Source: Coniella vitis (Eukaryota; Ascomycota; Sordariomycetes; Diaporthales; Schizoparmaceae). From it: 64,000 nt of DNA. This document shows, piece by piece, positions 1-13,243 of this stretch. Each line of letters opens with the position of its first letter. Within the stretch, counting starts at the first letter, position 1. The notes beneath the pieces are model-generated. The model searched no databases. It had not been told where the DNA came from and was given only the letters and a program-made list of their open reading frames with translations. The stretch lies in assembly GCA_011317545.1 (NCBI GenBank), contig WUJK01000014.1:372001-436000 (forward strand), in the 5' to 3' direction. The position numbers and the translations under genes are program-made.

Positions 1-3000
1 TTGATTGCATTGCCGTCCACACATCGGAGATCTGACGGCTTTTGGAAGCGCCATCGCAATGAGGCTGTGCAAGAGGTTCTTGTCAGCGAAACGAGCGCCG
101 CTTGGAGCCGCAGCTCATCAATCATGTACTATGTACCATATGCATTGCTCTGCAAGGGATGCTCTCCCAGTGACGCAATTGTCTATGCACTGTGTAAGCG
201 TTGGGCTTTTGGAGACGAGTTGGGGTAAAGGTACAGACAGGGTGTACTTCACTAGAGCGTACTGCCCGTACAAGTACCTACTACGATGTAGCTTTCGTGA
301 TTTGACGCGTCCATGGTTCCGGAGCAGGGGACCCCCCTTCTCTGCGGGCTGCGGGTATGCCAGCACAGACCAGCAAGCAGACTGAGCTCCCTCACTGTTC
401 TGTGCAGGGTGTGTGGTGTGGTATGGAGGGGCATGGAGGGGTCGAGGGGTTCGACACGAACGAAGCTTACTTATCGCACCGAGTCCAGCTCGCTATCATC
501 ATCGTATCTCAGTATCACAAATAGCCAGAAGCAAAAGGCCTCAGCAGGGCAGAGGGACCAGACTTACTATAACGCACATGTACATAAGCACCTTCAAGTG
601 TTGAATAGACACGCAGAAGAGTGTCAGTCGCGCTTCTTGCGCGGGGATTCGTGATGGCGACGCGTCTGCCCACTCGCACCAGCGTGGGATCAGCGAGCTC
701 TGTTCTGGGCCTCGCTTTTGCCCTGCTATGATTGCCATTCGCAGCGCGGTAGCAGAGCTTGCGCGAATCTGCAATAGACACTGCTGCGAACAATACTTTT
801 TTGCTTCGTGCGAGGTCTACGACAACGCCGTATGTGCCGAGACAAAGCTGTCGAAACTGACCCCTCTAGATGGCGGGGGCTCAGGGGAAATGCTTGGTTC
901 ATGTACTATGTATGTGTGTTTGAGCTTGTGGTGATGATGACTCCACGCAGCCCGACCAGCCACCAAGCCCACCAAGCGCCCACATTGTGGAACCGCTCAA
1001 GCTCATAATACCAAGTACTACATAGCACTATAGTGTACATAGTAGTAGGTAGTCTGGCGTTCTGGCAGTCTGGCCAAGAAAGAAGTTGCGGGAGTGATGG
1101 AGCGTTCGTCATTGGGGGCCCGCTGCGGGTAAGTAATTCATCTGTTACACTGTGGAGCACCTGAAGATGGACGCATTACCGTACTATTCTCGTGAATGTT
1201 GAGCATATGAAAGGACCATGGCAAAAAGACCAGCGTCTAACCCGTCCCGTCGTTTTGTGAGAGCATCTCGCGTAACGTCGAATTACTTAGATATGGCCAT
1301 TGCTAAGCCGGCCTCGATCAATTGACACAAAAGATGCATTATTTGTCAAGTTGCAAAACTTCTGAGACGCCGAAGTGTGCGAGTTAGTGTGACCGCGCGG
1401 GTGATAGCGCAGGCTCTGCCGCTGAAGTAGCCTGTTTCCTGAGAGACCCGAGAAAGCGTCTTGAATGGGCCGATCACTTGCCGGATGCTGTCAAATTTTA
1501 GATCCAGCCGTAGCATGGATTGCTGCGTTTGTCAGAGCTCAAGTGATTCTCTCTCGATCCGGGGGTTGCTTCTAGTCGATAGCGGCAGAGAAGGCCGTCC
1601 GTCCTCGACTCAGTCACAGCGGCCGTTCCCGAAAATCTGCTGGCATGGGCCATGCAGCGCTGTGGGCCTTCGTCTCCAAGAGCCGCAGATCAGCTTTCCG
1701 TCGAATGTACAATGGCCGTTGTCATACCGTCAGGAGCCGCCTATGCAACCTTTGCAAAGAACAGCAATACGAAGCGACCAAGTGTCTGTGCGACTCTTTG
1801 CTCGCGATGTATATGATGGCCCCATGGCCACCGAGGTCTGGTCCTGCCTCGATTCCGCAAACGACGTGTAGCTTGGGATGGGTTAGTTGAGGGCTTTATG
1901 GGGACATCATAGTACAGCAACCTTTGGTGGCGTGTGGCAAGGCTTCAACTGCAGCCCACGCTCAAAACGTTGCCGATAGCGGTACTATGTGCGTCAATGA
2001 CGGACTTCGCTAGCTTGGGGCCCCTGGGAAGAGCCAATCCGTACGACAGCCCAACCTTCGGATGTTACGCTGTTGCTGGCAATCCCCGATTTCGCATGGC
2101 GGCGGTTGCAATGCTCGTAGTCAAGGGGTCGGTTGTAGTGTACCATTCCGATAACTGGCAGAATCTAGGCCAAGATTCCAACAGTATAGGAATTGCTGCA
2201 CAATTGTTGGACGGTTTCTCAGCGACAGCTGGGCAGTGCAATGGCATTTCAAACCGGCGCCACAATGTACGTTGCTCCTTAAAAGAACAAGAGACGACTT
2301 GCAGTGAAGATGCATGTTACTTGTGTAGACGGCATTCGACCTCTAAACGCGGGCGCTGTTCCAGGCACGGATCCTTGCGACGAGTATGATAGCGCGCCCA
2401 TCGGGATGCTGAATTCGGTAGTACTTAGTGGACACTGGGACCACTATCGAGCTATAATCTGGAGGGAACGCTAACGATCTGGCAGTTGGGGCAGTATGGC
2501 TAACTACTATGTATGTATAACATAGTAGTACACGAGCCTTTGCTTGAAGTGCCCAGTATTGTCTCACAGAACAAGTAGAGAGATAGCTGGTCAGTTTTGC
2601 AACAGAGAATGGCTGCAAAATGCGAACTGGAAGTCTGCAGTGGAAAACAAAGAGACTGCTGCTCGGACTTGCAAGGTAATGTGCCGTGACGCAACGATAC
2701 CGTCAAAAGGGTCAGACGCAGCACAAGGGCGTCGGACCCCGTGATAGCTGGACGGATGGGACCCTCATGCAATAAGGTCGGAGGAAATTCTGCGAGCAAG
2801 GTGCCGCAGCCAAGAGCAGCCAGCGCTAGGCTGCAAGAGGGCCCACACGCGGTGCGCTGAGCAATCAGAAAGGAGAAGGCTGTACTATGTAGCATACGTG
2901 CAGGATGCAGCAAGGTTGCGCCAACAGAGAGTCTCGAGAGCTCGCAGCCGGGCGGCAACGCGCCAGTGTGGCGCGCGAGCTTGCTCCAGCAGAAAAGGCT

Positions 3001-5403
3001 GGTTCCGTCCACAGTGGAGGGTTTCGCTGAGCCTGTAATATCGGCTCAGGAAATGAGATGAATTGCGACCATGGCAAGCTGTTGTTCAGCCATGAACCAT
3101 CCTGTTATTGTTGTTGTCGTTGTCGTCGTTCTCGAGCCAAAGCGCGACAGGGGCAAGGCTGCTTGTGTACATAGTAGATGATTGCACCCCGTCAGATAAG
3201 AAGGCGTGTATTTGTTGAGCAACGGGAAAGCCCTAGCTCAAGCAGTTGTCTGCTGTCGAGGCTAACCTGGTGAGCCGGAAGCAGGCGTAGCGTACGATGG
3301 AGCTGCCTGCATCACAGGTTCCAGGGAACGAGAAAGGGTCGTCGAGGCCTAAAAGTGTTTCGATCGTCAGTTGCCGCTGCACTACCTGCCTAGGCATGTG
3401 CTCAAGTGCGCCCAGACTGCCATAGCATGTATGTAGCTCGGTACTCTGGGTGCTGGGAGACCCTGGCAGTGGGCCCAGACCCCAAGGCGCTGCGAAAGCC
3501 TTCCAGACCCCTGCTGGCAAGGACAGCGGGTCTTGCACTCGAGCCCCATTCTCCCGTGTTGCCCGTCGAGGGTGCCGTTGTATTGGTTCTTGCCTTGTGG
3601 TCAGCCGGTCTCGCTTATGAGCCAGACTAGCCAGGCATTTCGGAGTCATATTCTCGTGATAGAACAAGTATACAGCATAGTCTCAGCAGCACGAGCTATT
3701 TCAAAGCAAGCTATATCTCGCTGGTGATGGCTGCGAGCGCGAAATCTCGCACGGTTGCAGTACGGCAGGGAGAAGAGTCCGTGGCTGAATGCCGGCGCGC
3801 TGCTCGTTTGTAGCCGGCAGGACGGCATGATGGTCGACTTTTCGCTGGGAGCAGGCTGGAATTAGCAAGCAAACAAGCGGCCAAGCGAGTATGATGGGAA
3901 GGGCAGACCGAGAGCGCAGCAAAGCGACGCAACGCACCAGGCCCAAAAGGCTGGCCTGGCTGGCCGGCTGGCTGGATCCTACCTCGACGAGCTCCGCGAG
4001 GGTTCTCTACCCTGCAGATCATGCTACCCTACAGCCATTTGGGCCCGTCTGATTCGTTCTGGCAAATACTCGGTGCTGAGGCATCGTGGGCGACAGAGCG
4101 TTGTGGTGGAGTGGGTTTGCCAGTTGCAAGGGCCGAAAGGGTGGAGGGAAGCGGGAAGTTGTGGGCAAAAGCTCGGGCTCGCGGCGGTTTGGGGTCAGGG
4201 ACCAGGACGCATGGCGCACTGTATGGAACGACTGTGTGAAGGAGGTACTCCAGTACTCAGGTACTTGCTGCAGGACCCACATGCAGTGTGAGCCCTGCAG
4301 ACCTGCAGCCCGCCCGCCGTAGGACGATGTGTCCTGTGTACTATAGTAGCTTGCTTGCGAGGATTCCAATGACGAGAGAAGAGTTGTGAACTACTCTGCT
4401 TGCAGTTGTTGAACTCAGGCGTCTAGTAAGGGCCGTAGCATAGAGAGTAGCTTGGACAGCTGCCATAGCAGTCTCGGCCCGCAGTGAGCCGCGCTATATG
4501 AACAAGTACTGCCTAGTATAATTAGGTATACGTGCTGATCAGCGTACGATCCAGTATCTTAGTGGTAAAGCTAGCCCTGCTGGCTGAACTAGGTGCCTAA
4601 TGCTTGCTGTAACGGCAAGCCTAAGCTGTACTATGTAGTAGGGGCTCTGTGGCCCCTGGACCTGGGGTCGTGCTGGGTACTTGAACGGTCATCCAGCATT
4701 ATCATACATGCTGTGTACTGCGGCATTTGGGCAGGTACAAATGCACACCCGTCGAGGCCCTGAAAAGAGGCGCCCGCCCACTGTCCCAATGTTCTCCAAT
4801 TTTCGCCCACGCCTTCCTGACTTGGACCCAGCCTCTCCAACATCCATCTCCACCCACTCAGCAGTCTCACTTCTCTCTCTTTACCTATCAAGTGGTGTCC
4901 TGCCCTGCCCTGCCTGTATCTCCTGCTTCACTTTATTTCTGCGTCGCGGTGGACTTGCTCGCCACTCTGTTTGACTACTATAATTCTGTCATTGCAATAA
5001 TAGGCATTGTGTATCCCCAAGCTTAATAACGGCAGCAACAGCAGCGAGAGCAACAGCAGCAGCAGCAGCAGCAGCAGCGCTGTCTATCGATCCGCTTCGC
5101 CGCCTCTCTCGAACATGAGATAGGCACCGTTGACGCTCTTTTTGCCCTGATATCTGCTCCCTGGCTTGGCCTCTCCGTCTCCGATCCGCACCGCTCCTTT
5201 CTGCCAACTCCAACCTCGCTGTCCTAGGCCAGCCGCGCAGCAGCAATCCAGACAGTGGCGTCCAATGTGCCTCTGAATCTCGCACCACTCCCACCACCAC
5301 TTCCACTTGCGCTTCTTCTCCAGCTGGCGATCTGGCGTCCATTTACTCACCCATCCGCGTCTGGAACCAGGTCCAGTCGCTGCTGCCTTGCGATCTTGTA
5401 ACC
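1..5403. other. Gene-free region and leader of the C2H2 regulator gene
   Basis: No reading frame here looks like a conserved protein. The open frames are short, switch frame and carry no recognisable motif. The sequence is of mixed composition and is not obviously AT-rich or saturated with C-to-T changes, so strong RIP is not evident by eye. The TGTACTATGTA motif, in either orientation, recurs near 125, 902, 1034, 2505, 2881, 3166 and 4627. From about 4780 the sequence becomes C/T-rich, and a CAG-rich tract lies at 5034-5081, as expected for a promoter and transcribed leader of the gene starting at 5404. A decayed transposon cannot be excluded without a search. Confidence 0.6.
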
Positions 5404-8400
5404 ATGGGCAACGATTCTGAGCCCAAGAACGAGCAGATGGCAAACACAGGTGCTGCAATGGGTGGCACTCCGCCCTCAGACACCGAGGCCGCGGGCGCCC
5501 AGCCCCAGCAGCCCGAAGACGCCGGTATGCTTGCAGTGAAATGCGGCCTGGTGCCCCCTTGACATTGCTTCTTTTCAGCTGCCAGTGCTCTTATCCCCGT
5601 GCGCGTACTGACACCGTCGCAAAACATGCAGAAGCCTCTACCATTACTGTCAACACAAAGGCTCCTGCTGCGGCGCAAGCCTCTGCGCCGGCCAAGGCGG
5701 ACAAGCCTCGGCCTCATGGCTGCACCACTTGCGGGCGGGCCTTTGCTCGTCTAGAGCACCTCAAGCGCCACGAGCGATCCCACACCAAGGAAAAGCCCTT
5801 CGAGTGTCCCGACTGCAAGCGATGCTTTGCCCGGCGCGATTTGCTGCTGCGTCACCAGCAGAAGCTACACCAGACGACTGCTCCCCCAGCTCGCGCTCGC
5901 AACCGCCGCCAGAGCGCCAGCGGCTTGCCTCTGGCCCAGAGCCGTGCTCGCAAGAACAGCGCCGCTGGCGCAAACCAGACCAACGCTTCCGCCGACCAGG
6001 CAGCAATGAGGCCTCGCGCCAACACCATTGCCTCGCTTGACACGGGCGCACTGCACCGCTTCATGACCCCCGGAACGCCCACAATGTCCCGGATGCCACC
6101 TACACACAGCCGCCATAGCAGCTTGATCCACGTGCCCACCATGAACCAGAACATGTTCGACCTCCCCTTTACTGGCATGGCGAATGCCCTGAGCCACCGT
6201 GGGATCCACGTCGCGCCTCTCCGAGTCGAGACCCAGATCTTACCCTATGACGGCACATTTCGCGCCGCGGTTCCGCAGCCCTTTTTCAATAATGACTATT
6301 CCCTGGCAAATATGTTTAGCAATTCTGCGGCCACCACCACCATTGATCCCAATATACTGCACTTTGATCCTAACTCGCCGCGCATTGACCCCCTCGCGAC
6401 CCCATATAGTGAACATGCTGGGCATTCGCTCTACGAATCTGGCCTCGAGAGTCTCTCGCTCATGAGTCCCTTTCCCAACGGCGACTTGATGCAAGGTTGC
6501 GGCGACTTTGCTCTAGACGGCTCGTCTTCCTCGGCTATTAGCACTGCTAGTCCAGGTGCACTGAGCGACGCGATGATTGACGGCTCCAACAACAAAGCGA
6601 TGCCAGCTACCACGTCGCCATGGGCCCCAACGCTCGTGTCGTCCCAGCCGGGCAACTTTGGCATCGACTTTGGCGCCAATCCGCACTTCCCCGACCTGCT
6701 GGGCGGCGCGCCAGCATCGCCGCACCCCCTGCAGCCCAACTTGATGAGCGACATGTTCATGAACCCGCCCACTTCGCACGGCACCCCCTTGGCGGATATG
6801 TCTATCCATGCAACGGCCCCTATGAAGCCTTCGCTGAGCTACGGCTCGGGCCAAGGCCCAGAAACGCCGACATCGATCAATGGTAGTACTTATGGCACCT
6901 CATCCGTCTCGACAATCACTGATTCAACAAGATCCGCCATCCTAGGTGCCCTCTCGTCGACGGCTGCGCCAAACTCGACCCACGCCAATCGCAGACCGTC
7001 CTTCTCCCTACAGACATCGTCGTCGCCCTTCTCATCGCAAACCCCGATCTCGACAGCCCACACAGACGCTGCCCGCAGCCTACCGAGTACCCATGGCCTG
7101 CAACGCTTCGTGGCCGCCTACATCACCCATTTTCACCCACACCTGCCCTTTCTCCACCTCCCGACACTTTCTTTTGAGATTCCAGCCAACAAGGCAAACG
7201 GTAATTCGAGTGTCCACGCTGGCCCTGCATGTCTGGCGCTGTCCATGGCTGCCATCGGCGCTTTGCACGAACATGAACATGAACAAGCCCATGAACTATT
7301 CGAACTGGCTAAAAAGATGATCCAAGCTTACCTGGAACAGTGTAGGCTTTCAAACTGGCGCAAGGGTCACCCTGTGTCAGCGGCATCCGATCAAGGCCTG
7401 GCGAGATCTCACGACGGCTCCATGGAGACTCCGGTGTGGTTGGTGCAGTCAATGCTGTTGAATGTGGTTTTTGGTCACAATTGTGGGGACAAGCGGGCTG
7501 GAGAAATTGCTGGCGTCCATTGTGCCGCACTTGTCAGTCTGGCCCGCGGTGCCGGCATGTTCTTTCCCGAACATTCTAGTGCCCAACATGACCATCACAA
7601 GAACGGTGCGGGCCACACACATGCAGAGTGGCTGCAGTGGAAAGTGGCCGAAGAGCGGAAGCGCACTCTCTACGCCATCTTTATCATGTCCAGTCTTTTG
7701 GTATCAGCTTACAACCACCCTCCCTGCCTGACGAATGGAGAAATCCTGTTGAACCTCCCCTGCGACGAGGAGTTCTTCGCGGCCGAGAATAGCGCGGTCT
7801 TCCATCTTCGCGGTGGCGTTGCCAAGGCTCAGCAGAAGCAAGTGGCATTCCACGATGCCTTTGGTGAACTAATGCGCTCAGATGACACCTTCAGGAGGTC
7901 GTCTCTGCGCGTTGGAGAGCTGTTTGGATCTGGCCTTGATGCTCAAACCTTGCCATCGATCAACCTTAGATGCGGTGCATTTGGATGTCTCATTTTGATC
8001 AATGCCCTGCACAATTACATCTGGGAAACGCGACAAATCCACCACAATGGGCCCTGGACGAACGAGGACACTGAAAAAATGCAACGCACCATTGAACCTG
8101 CTCTGAGGGCTTGGCATGCGGTCTGGAGCTGCAACCAGAATACTCCGTCCATGCAGCGCCCAAGGCCCTCCAATGACGGGCCATTGTCAGCCGATGCCAT
8201 ACCGCTCCTTGAATTGGCCTATCTACGGCTCTTTGTCAACCTCGGCCGCTCCAAGGAAAGGTTCTGGCAGCGGGACTGGCAAGGAATGGCCGAAGAACTC
8301 GCTCGCGGGGATGAGTTTATCCAGCATGCCGAGATTGCATCTCCCTTACCCGGCATGTCGGCAGGCGATCAAGAAATGCTTACCCTAGGTCTTGGTGTTT

Positions 8401-8967
8401 CGGAAAGCCATGCCTCACAGCTAGCGCCCAGTACAGAATCAACAGCACAGTCGACCCATACGAGTTTCCAAGCGGGAAAAGCTGCTGCGCAAGGCTGCCT
8501 TTTACGCTGTTGAGTCGCTCCTGAGCGCTGACAAGTCGTGTGTGACGTATGCAGACTTGACGAGCCAAGAGATGCCTTTGCAGTCTGCATTGTGCACTTT
8601 TGACTGCGCACAAGTGCTGGCCGAATGGATTGCTACATTGCAGGACAGAATTGGCCAGTATCTTGGCATCCTGGGACAAGATCTCGTTGACCTATCGCAA
8701 GTTCCAGCAATCATGTTGCTTGCAGACGAAGATACGCAGCTACTGCGAAGGGTTCACGAGGTTTTGGAGAGTTGGCAACAGAAACTCGAGATTGACTTTG
8801 TCTCGGGGCTGCAAGGCGGTTACGCAGCCAAGATTCTGAGAACCGCGGGCCACATACTGGGCAAATCCGACGTATGGCCTGTTACTCGGTTGATGGCTCA
8901 GAGCCTCGAGGCCCACGCCAATCATGTGCATGCTCGGGCGGAGAGATCGGTCCGCTCTTTTGATTGA
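5404..8967 (+). CDS. C2H2 zinc-finger transcription factor with fungal-specific regulatory domain
   Basis: A nuclear DNA-binding regulator of the Klf1/Adr1-like fungal class. Exon 1 is 5404-5524 and the intron is 5525-5631 (GTATGC, branch CTGAC, CATGCAG). The next exon opens in frame to 8513. Two adjacent classical fingers lie at residues about 71-91 (CTTC..HERSH) and 99-122 (CPDC..HQQKLH). They are followed by a long Ser/Thr/Pro-rich stretch and, from about residue 525, a fungal-specific regulatory domain (TFIIIR-like middle-homology region). Coding clearly continues in another frame after about 8440, where the translation contains KREKLLRKAAFYAVES and then LPLQ-like and DCAQVLAEW segments, ending at 8967. 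The frame change near 8390-8440 needs either a very short intron (GT at 8389 or 8395 to AG at 8431, 37-43 nt) or a one-base error. The total is about 1,140 residues. The target genes cannot be read from sequence. Confidence 0.85.
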
Positions 8968-10099
8968 TTGCATGCGGTTTGTATGTGTCGTTGCATGCGC
9001 GCAGACAAGGCTTTTTGGGAGGCACGAGGAAAGGCAAAACACGAAAACAAAAAACAAAGTTCCTGGAGAGGACAGGAAATCTTGAGCAGCATACCCAAAC
9101 TCCTGAGGCTCGGGTTTACAAAACATCATACTTGATTCAAACTGGCTGGCACGGCGCTCTGCCTGGACGGTTTGCTGGTCTGGGTCGTAGCCTCATATCT
9201 GAAAAAAAGCCATGCCATATGGTTTATGACCACGACTCTCACTTTCACTAGACACGAACGACGACGCTCTATATGAAGGATGCTTCTGGAAGAAGAAAAA
9301 AAAAAGACAACAAAAAGGGAAAATCAAGCGGGTTGGCGCACTGTTTTCGTGATGTGCAAGGAGGTTCATTGGCTCGAAAAAGAAAAGCGCAACAAGTGCA
9401 ATGACTCACGTTATGTTATGGATCACGAGGTATGAACCAAAAGTAACTGGGAGGCACAACTCGCTTGCAGATGGCTATTGTTAGATTTATTATTATTGGA
9501 CCTTTTTTTTTTCTTTCTTTTTTTTTTTTTGTTGTTGTTGATCTTTCAGCGCGTGGAAGATGTATACGGGGCCGCGTGTCGCGGCCGCTTTGGTATACGC
9601 GCACTACAGTTTCTGTTTTGGGTCGCTGGAGTTCAATCATGCTTTGGTACTGAGGGTTTTGCAAAACACTCTTTGGGGTTTGGGAGGATATTGTCTAGTT
9701 GCGCATTGTTATTGGGAATCAAAATATGTTGATCGCGAAATCAGATGCGAACGAGAGACATCAAGGGAGCAGTCGGACACTTGTATGGCATAGCCTTTTA
9801 TCTCGATTCGTGGCCCGTTCAGGTCGAGGCGGCCATTTCGTTACGAGTACCCTTTGTATGTATCACACAGGTTAGGGAATCGACACTCGATTGATACAGT
9901 CGACACTCTCGCCATCTCTTATCGGTACTTGAACATGTTTGAATCTTAATGATGTGCACAGGTGAGCAGACCAAATAACCCAGCCGCAATTCGCCAACAA
10001 CACAGGCTTCGCCGGCCTTTTTCCCTCCTCTGAGAAACAACAAACACTCTCGGCGTCGTGCAACGGAGCCGGGAAAATGCAGCAACACCCAAATACATC
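8968..10099. other. Intergenic region between two convergent genes
   Basis: This is 3' flanking sequence of the C2H2 regulator gene (plus) and of the gene ending at 10100 (minus). It holds A-rich and T-rich runs near 9293-9310 and 9499-9530. No coding sequence or structured RNA is recognised. Confidence 0.6.
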
Positions 10100-11720
10100 C
10101 TACATCTGCGACGGACGAGGGGGCAGACACGGCTGGGCGGGGGCCCGAAAGACAAAGTTGACGGTCAAGTCAAGCCGCATGACGCGCTTCTTTCTGGAGA
10201 AACAAACCCAGTTGGGATCGGCGTCCTCGCTGGCGCGCCGCGCCTGCTCCTCTCGACGAGCTGCGCGCACGATTTCCTTTTGCTTGGCGATTGATCGGTT
10301 GGTGGGAGGCTGTGGGTGTTGGGCTTCGCTTTCTTCGGAATCCTTCTTGCTGCCGCCGAAAAAGAAGCTTCGGATGTCGTTTATCCTGTTCTTAGCCGTG
10401 GTGGTGGTGGTGGTGGTGGTGGTGGTGCCGTTATCATTCTCAGGCACACATGGCAAGGCCTTGTCCCACTCCTCATTGAGCCACTCCCAGAACTTTTCTC
10501 GCTCTTCGGCCGTCTCGAGGCGAAACTCAAGCCAGGGTTTGGCGTCGCATCGGAAGCGCATCTCCCAACCGCCCGCGCGCGGAAGGAGGCTGTGCGCCAG
10601 CTCGGTGAGACGGCCGTTGCTCCAGACGGGCCAGTGTGGTTCAGGCACGGGGGTGGCAAAGGGGACTATGCTACCGCTGCTGCCTCTGTTGTTGTTGTTG
10701 TTATGAATGGTTCTATTGTCAAAGCTGACGTCGACGTCGACAATAACATCGTCTTGGCCGTGGGGGTGAGCGGATCGAGACGTGGGCGCCTTGAGGGCGT
10801 ACAGGATCTCGTCGCCAAACATGAGCGTTTGGCGGGCTGCGAGGTCGAGCAGCTGCAGGGCGTCTTGGGCGGCGCGGGAGAGGGGTGCTTCGTGCAAGGG
10901 GAGGAGGAGGGCGGGTGCGGTGGGCGGGCGGGGGTAGTTGAGTGAGAAGCTGGCTCTGGCTGCTCCTTGTTGTTCTCCTCCTCCTCCTTCTCTGTTGGCC
11001 ATGTTTGGATCCATGTCGTCGTCGTTGTTGTTGTTGTTGTTGTTGTTGCGGTTGGTAATGACGAGCGTGGATGTTCCAGGCAGGGCTTCGAGGGAGGAAG
11101 AGGCAGAGTGCGGGGTGCAGGCGCCTGGACGGGCGATGGCGTGGTTTCATGTGCGGTCTGGCTTCGAGGAAGATGCGGACTTCTTTTTTCTTCACGACGG
11201 CGGCTCTATCACCGCTACCACCACCACCACCACCACAACGAGCATCAGCAGTAGTGGTAGTAGCAGCGGCAGCATCAGGCGATGAGGAGGAGGAGGAGGA
11301 GGAGGAGGAGGGCTGCTTGGGGTGCAGAGACAGCTTTTGCCAGACTTTGGAGAGAGAGGATTGACGGGCTGGCTTGTGGGTGGATTCGCTCAAGTGCTGC
11401 GCAGCGGGGGGGGAACTTGCGCGTTGCGGGTCGGATTGGGGGCGGTCGTGGGTGTGATTGTGATTGTGACTATGCTGGTGGAGGAGGCTCGTACGTTGAC
11501 GATGATGGCGGTGGTGAGGTCGTCGTCGTCGTCGCTGAATTTCAGCTGCGTTTTGCAAGAGGTTCTGGCGTTCCTCTTCATCATCGTCTTCGTTGGTGGC
11601 CTCTGCAATGTAGAGATTCTGGCTGTCGAGATGAGGGTGGCCGTGGCGGTCGCTGCGGCCCAGAATGAGGGTCTGGAGGTTGTGGATGCTGGCCGAAGCG
11701 GCCAGCTTACTGAGCGCCAT
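10100..11720 (-). CDS. Hypothetical low-complexity protein, reading frame interrupted
   Basis: I do not recognise this protein. The likely start at 11720 begins MALSKLAASASIHNLQTL. The N-terminal part has His/Arg-rich (PHHRHHRQR), poly-Ser and poly-Gly stretches. From about 11135 to 10100 a second frame carries clearly protein-like sequence: poly-Asn, then a segment containing WEMRFRCDAKPW and EKFWEWLNEEWDKALPCVPE, poly-Thr, and a basic stretch ending in DLTVNFVFRAP. The two frames overlap around 11000-11140 and I find no convincing GT-AG intron to join them. There is therefore either a one-base break or an intron I cannot place. The compact Trp-rich segment could be a small folded domain; the rest is probably disordered. 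The neighbours give no functional clue. Confidence 0.55.
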
Positions 11721-13243
11721 TGTTGCTGCTGCTGTTATTGATGACCTCACTTCTTTGGTGATGGCTTTGGGGTAATAGAAGAAAGGGTGTAGGACTTGAC
11801 AGCTATTGTTTTCTTGGTTTTCTTTTTTGGGATCTCGGGGGTTCAAAGGGTAGGAGGGAGGAGAGGTTCTTGAGGGGGAGAGAGAGCTCTGGTGGGCTGT
11901 CTTGTTTGTCTTTGCTCTGAGTTCTGAGCTCTGAAGGTGGGAGAGATGGGGATGAAGGACGAGGAGGAGGGCGAGGGAAGGACGAGGAGGAGGAGGGCAA
12001 GAAAAGGAATTTCAACTTACTGGGGCACAGGAAGTAGGCCAGGCAGTGAGTGAATCACTGCAACAACCTTGGGCCTTCTCTCGTCGCCATGCATGCCCAT
12101 CATGAACGTCGACAATGGCTTTGAGCGTGGTGTTTCGACGTCAAGGAAGAAGGGGAGCGAGACAGGGCGCCGGGGGGTGGTATTCTGTCAGACGACTGGC
12201 CCCTATGGGTGGGTGGTGGGTGACACATCGAGGAGGAGGAGGTCGACATGGTGTACTTGACTGCAGAATTTGCCAGAGCAACAAAGGGCCTTTGGGACAA
12301 GGCCTTTTTCGAGAAAGATATATAGCCTTTGACATTGGCATTGTAGGCGTGGCTTGTCGAGTCACGGGTGTGGTCTGGTTCTGCCTGAATTGTGGAAGGA
12401 CTCGAGTGTGTTGAGGCATACAAAGAGTGAGCTTGTAACGGATTGTAGCCAGTGGTCGGATGGCTGCTCTCGGTACATTAGCAGAGCAGGAAAGATGGAT
12501 GATTAGAGGAGAGAAGTTGATGGCAGGCTGTGTTTCTAAAGAGGGCAGTTGGACGGTGTCAAGAATAGCAGCTAATTAATCTGTTTTGATATGGAAGTAA
12601 TCCATCACTTTTTTGAGAATGGCCAAATACTGCTGCAACTGGGCTGGATTTAATCCATCAACACCTAGGTTTTCAGCTCAGTATTACAGGACTACAATAC
12701 AATCACTGACAGAACGGTATAGAATCCGAGAATAGTCAGGTATATGGTGGCCAGAGCTGGCAATTTAGAGAATGATGTCGTTGCTTGATAATGGATTGTC
12801 TTACCAAGTTCAACGCCACTGGAGCTCCTTGAGAGCTTATACGGACCCCAAACTAAGCATATATTGGTAGAGTCATGAAACATTTTATTGATAGGTTCCC
12901 CAAGTGTATCACCATCTGTATTCAAAGTGAGAGAGTATGAGCACCGGTCGACCTCAATGAACCAGCAAAACTCCATGAAACCTCTGACTGCACGTAGTCA
13001 TCAGCTTAGACGGTCGACCATATGCACCAAAAAGAGCAAGACCAAAAAGTAGAAAAGAAATTGGGCGAAACTCCGTGCTTGCTTTACTCTGACTGATTCC
13101 GTAAACAGGCCAACAACCTCGGTGAGCATCTTGCCCATCATAACAAGGTTCAAGGCATGACCCGCCACAGTAGAGCTCATGTATGGAAGCGATTCTGGTG
13201 GAGGGAGGGGGGAGAGAGGCAAAACAGGCCAGGGTGCCCAGCC
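11721..13243. other. Intergenic region with an AT-rich island
   Basis: 11721-12060 is probably the transcribed leader and promoter of the minus-strand gene starting at 11720, with long C/T-rich stretches on that strand. From about 12540 to 13180 base composition drops to AT-rich. Two short minus-strand open frames there (13222-13001 and 12976-12692) end in hydrophobic stretches but match no family I know. No RNA gene is seen. Confidence 0.5.

Noticed and set aside
2500..3012. Minus-strand open frame of 170 codons in the 5' desert
   Set aside because: Composition is Ser/Leu/Cys-rich with no motif, no intron logic and no homologous feel; such frames arise by chance in GC-rich DNA.
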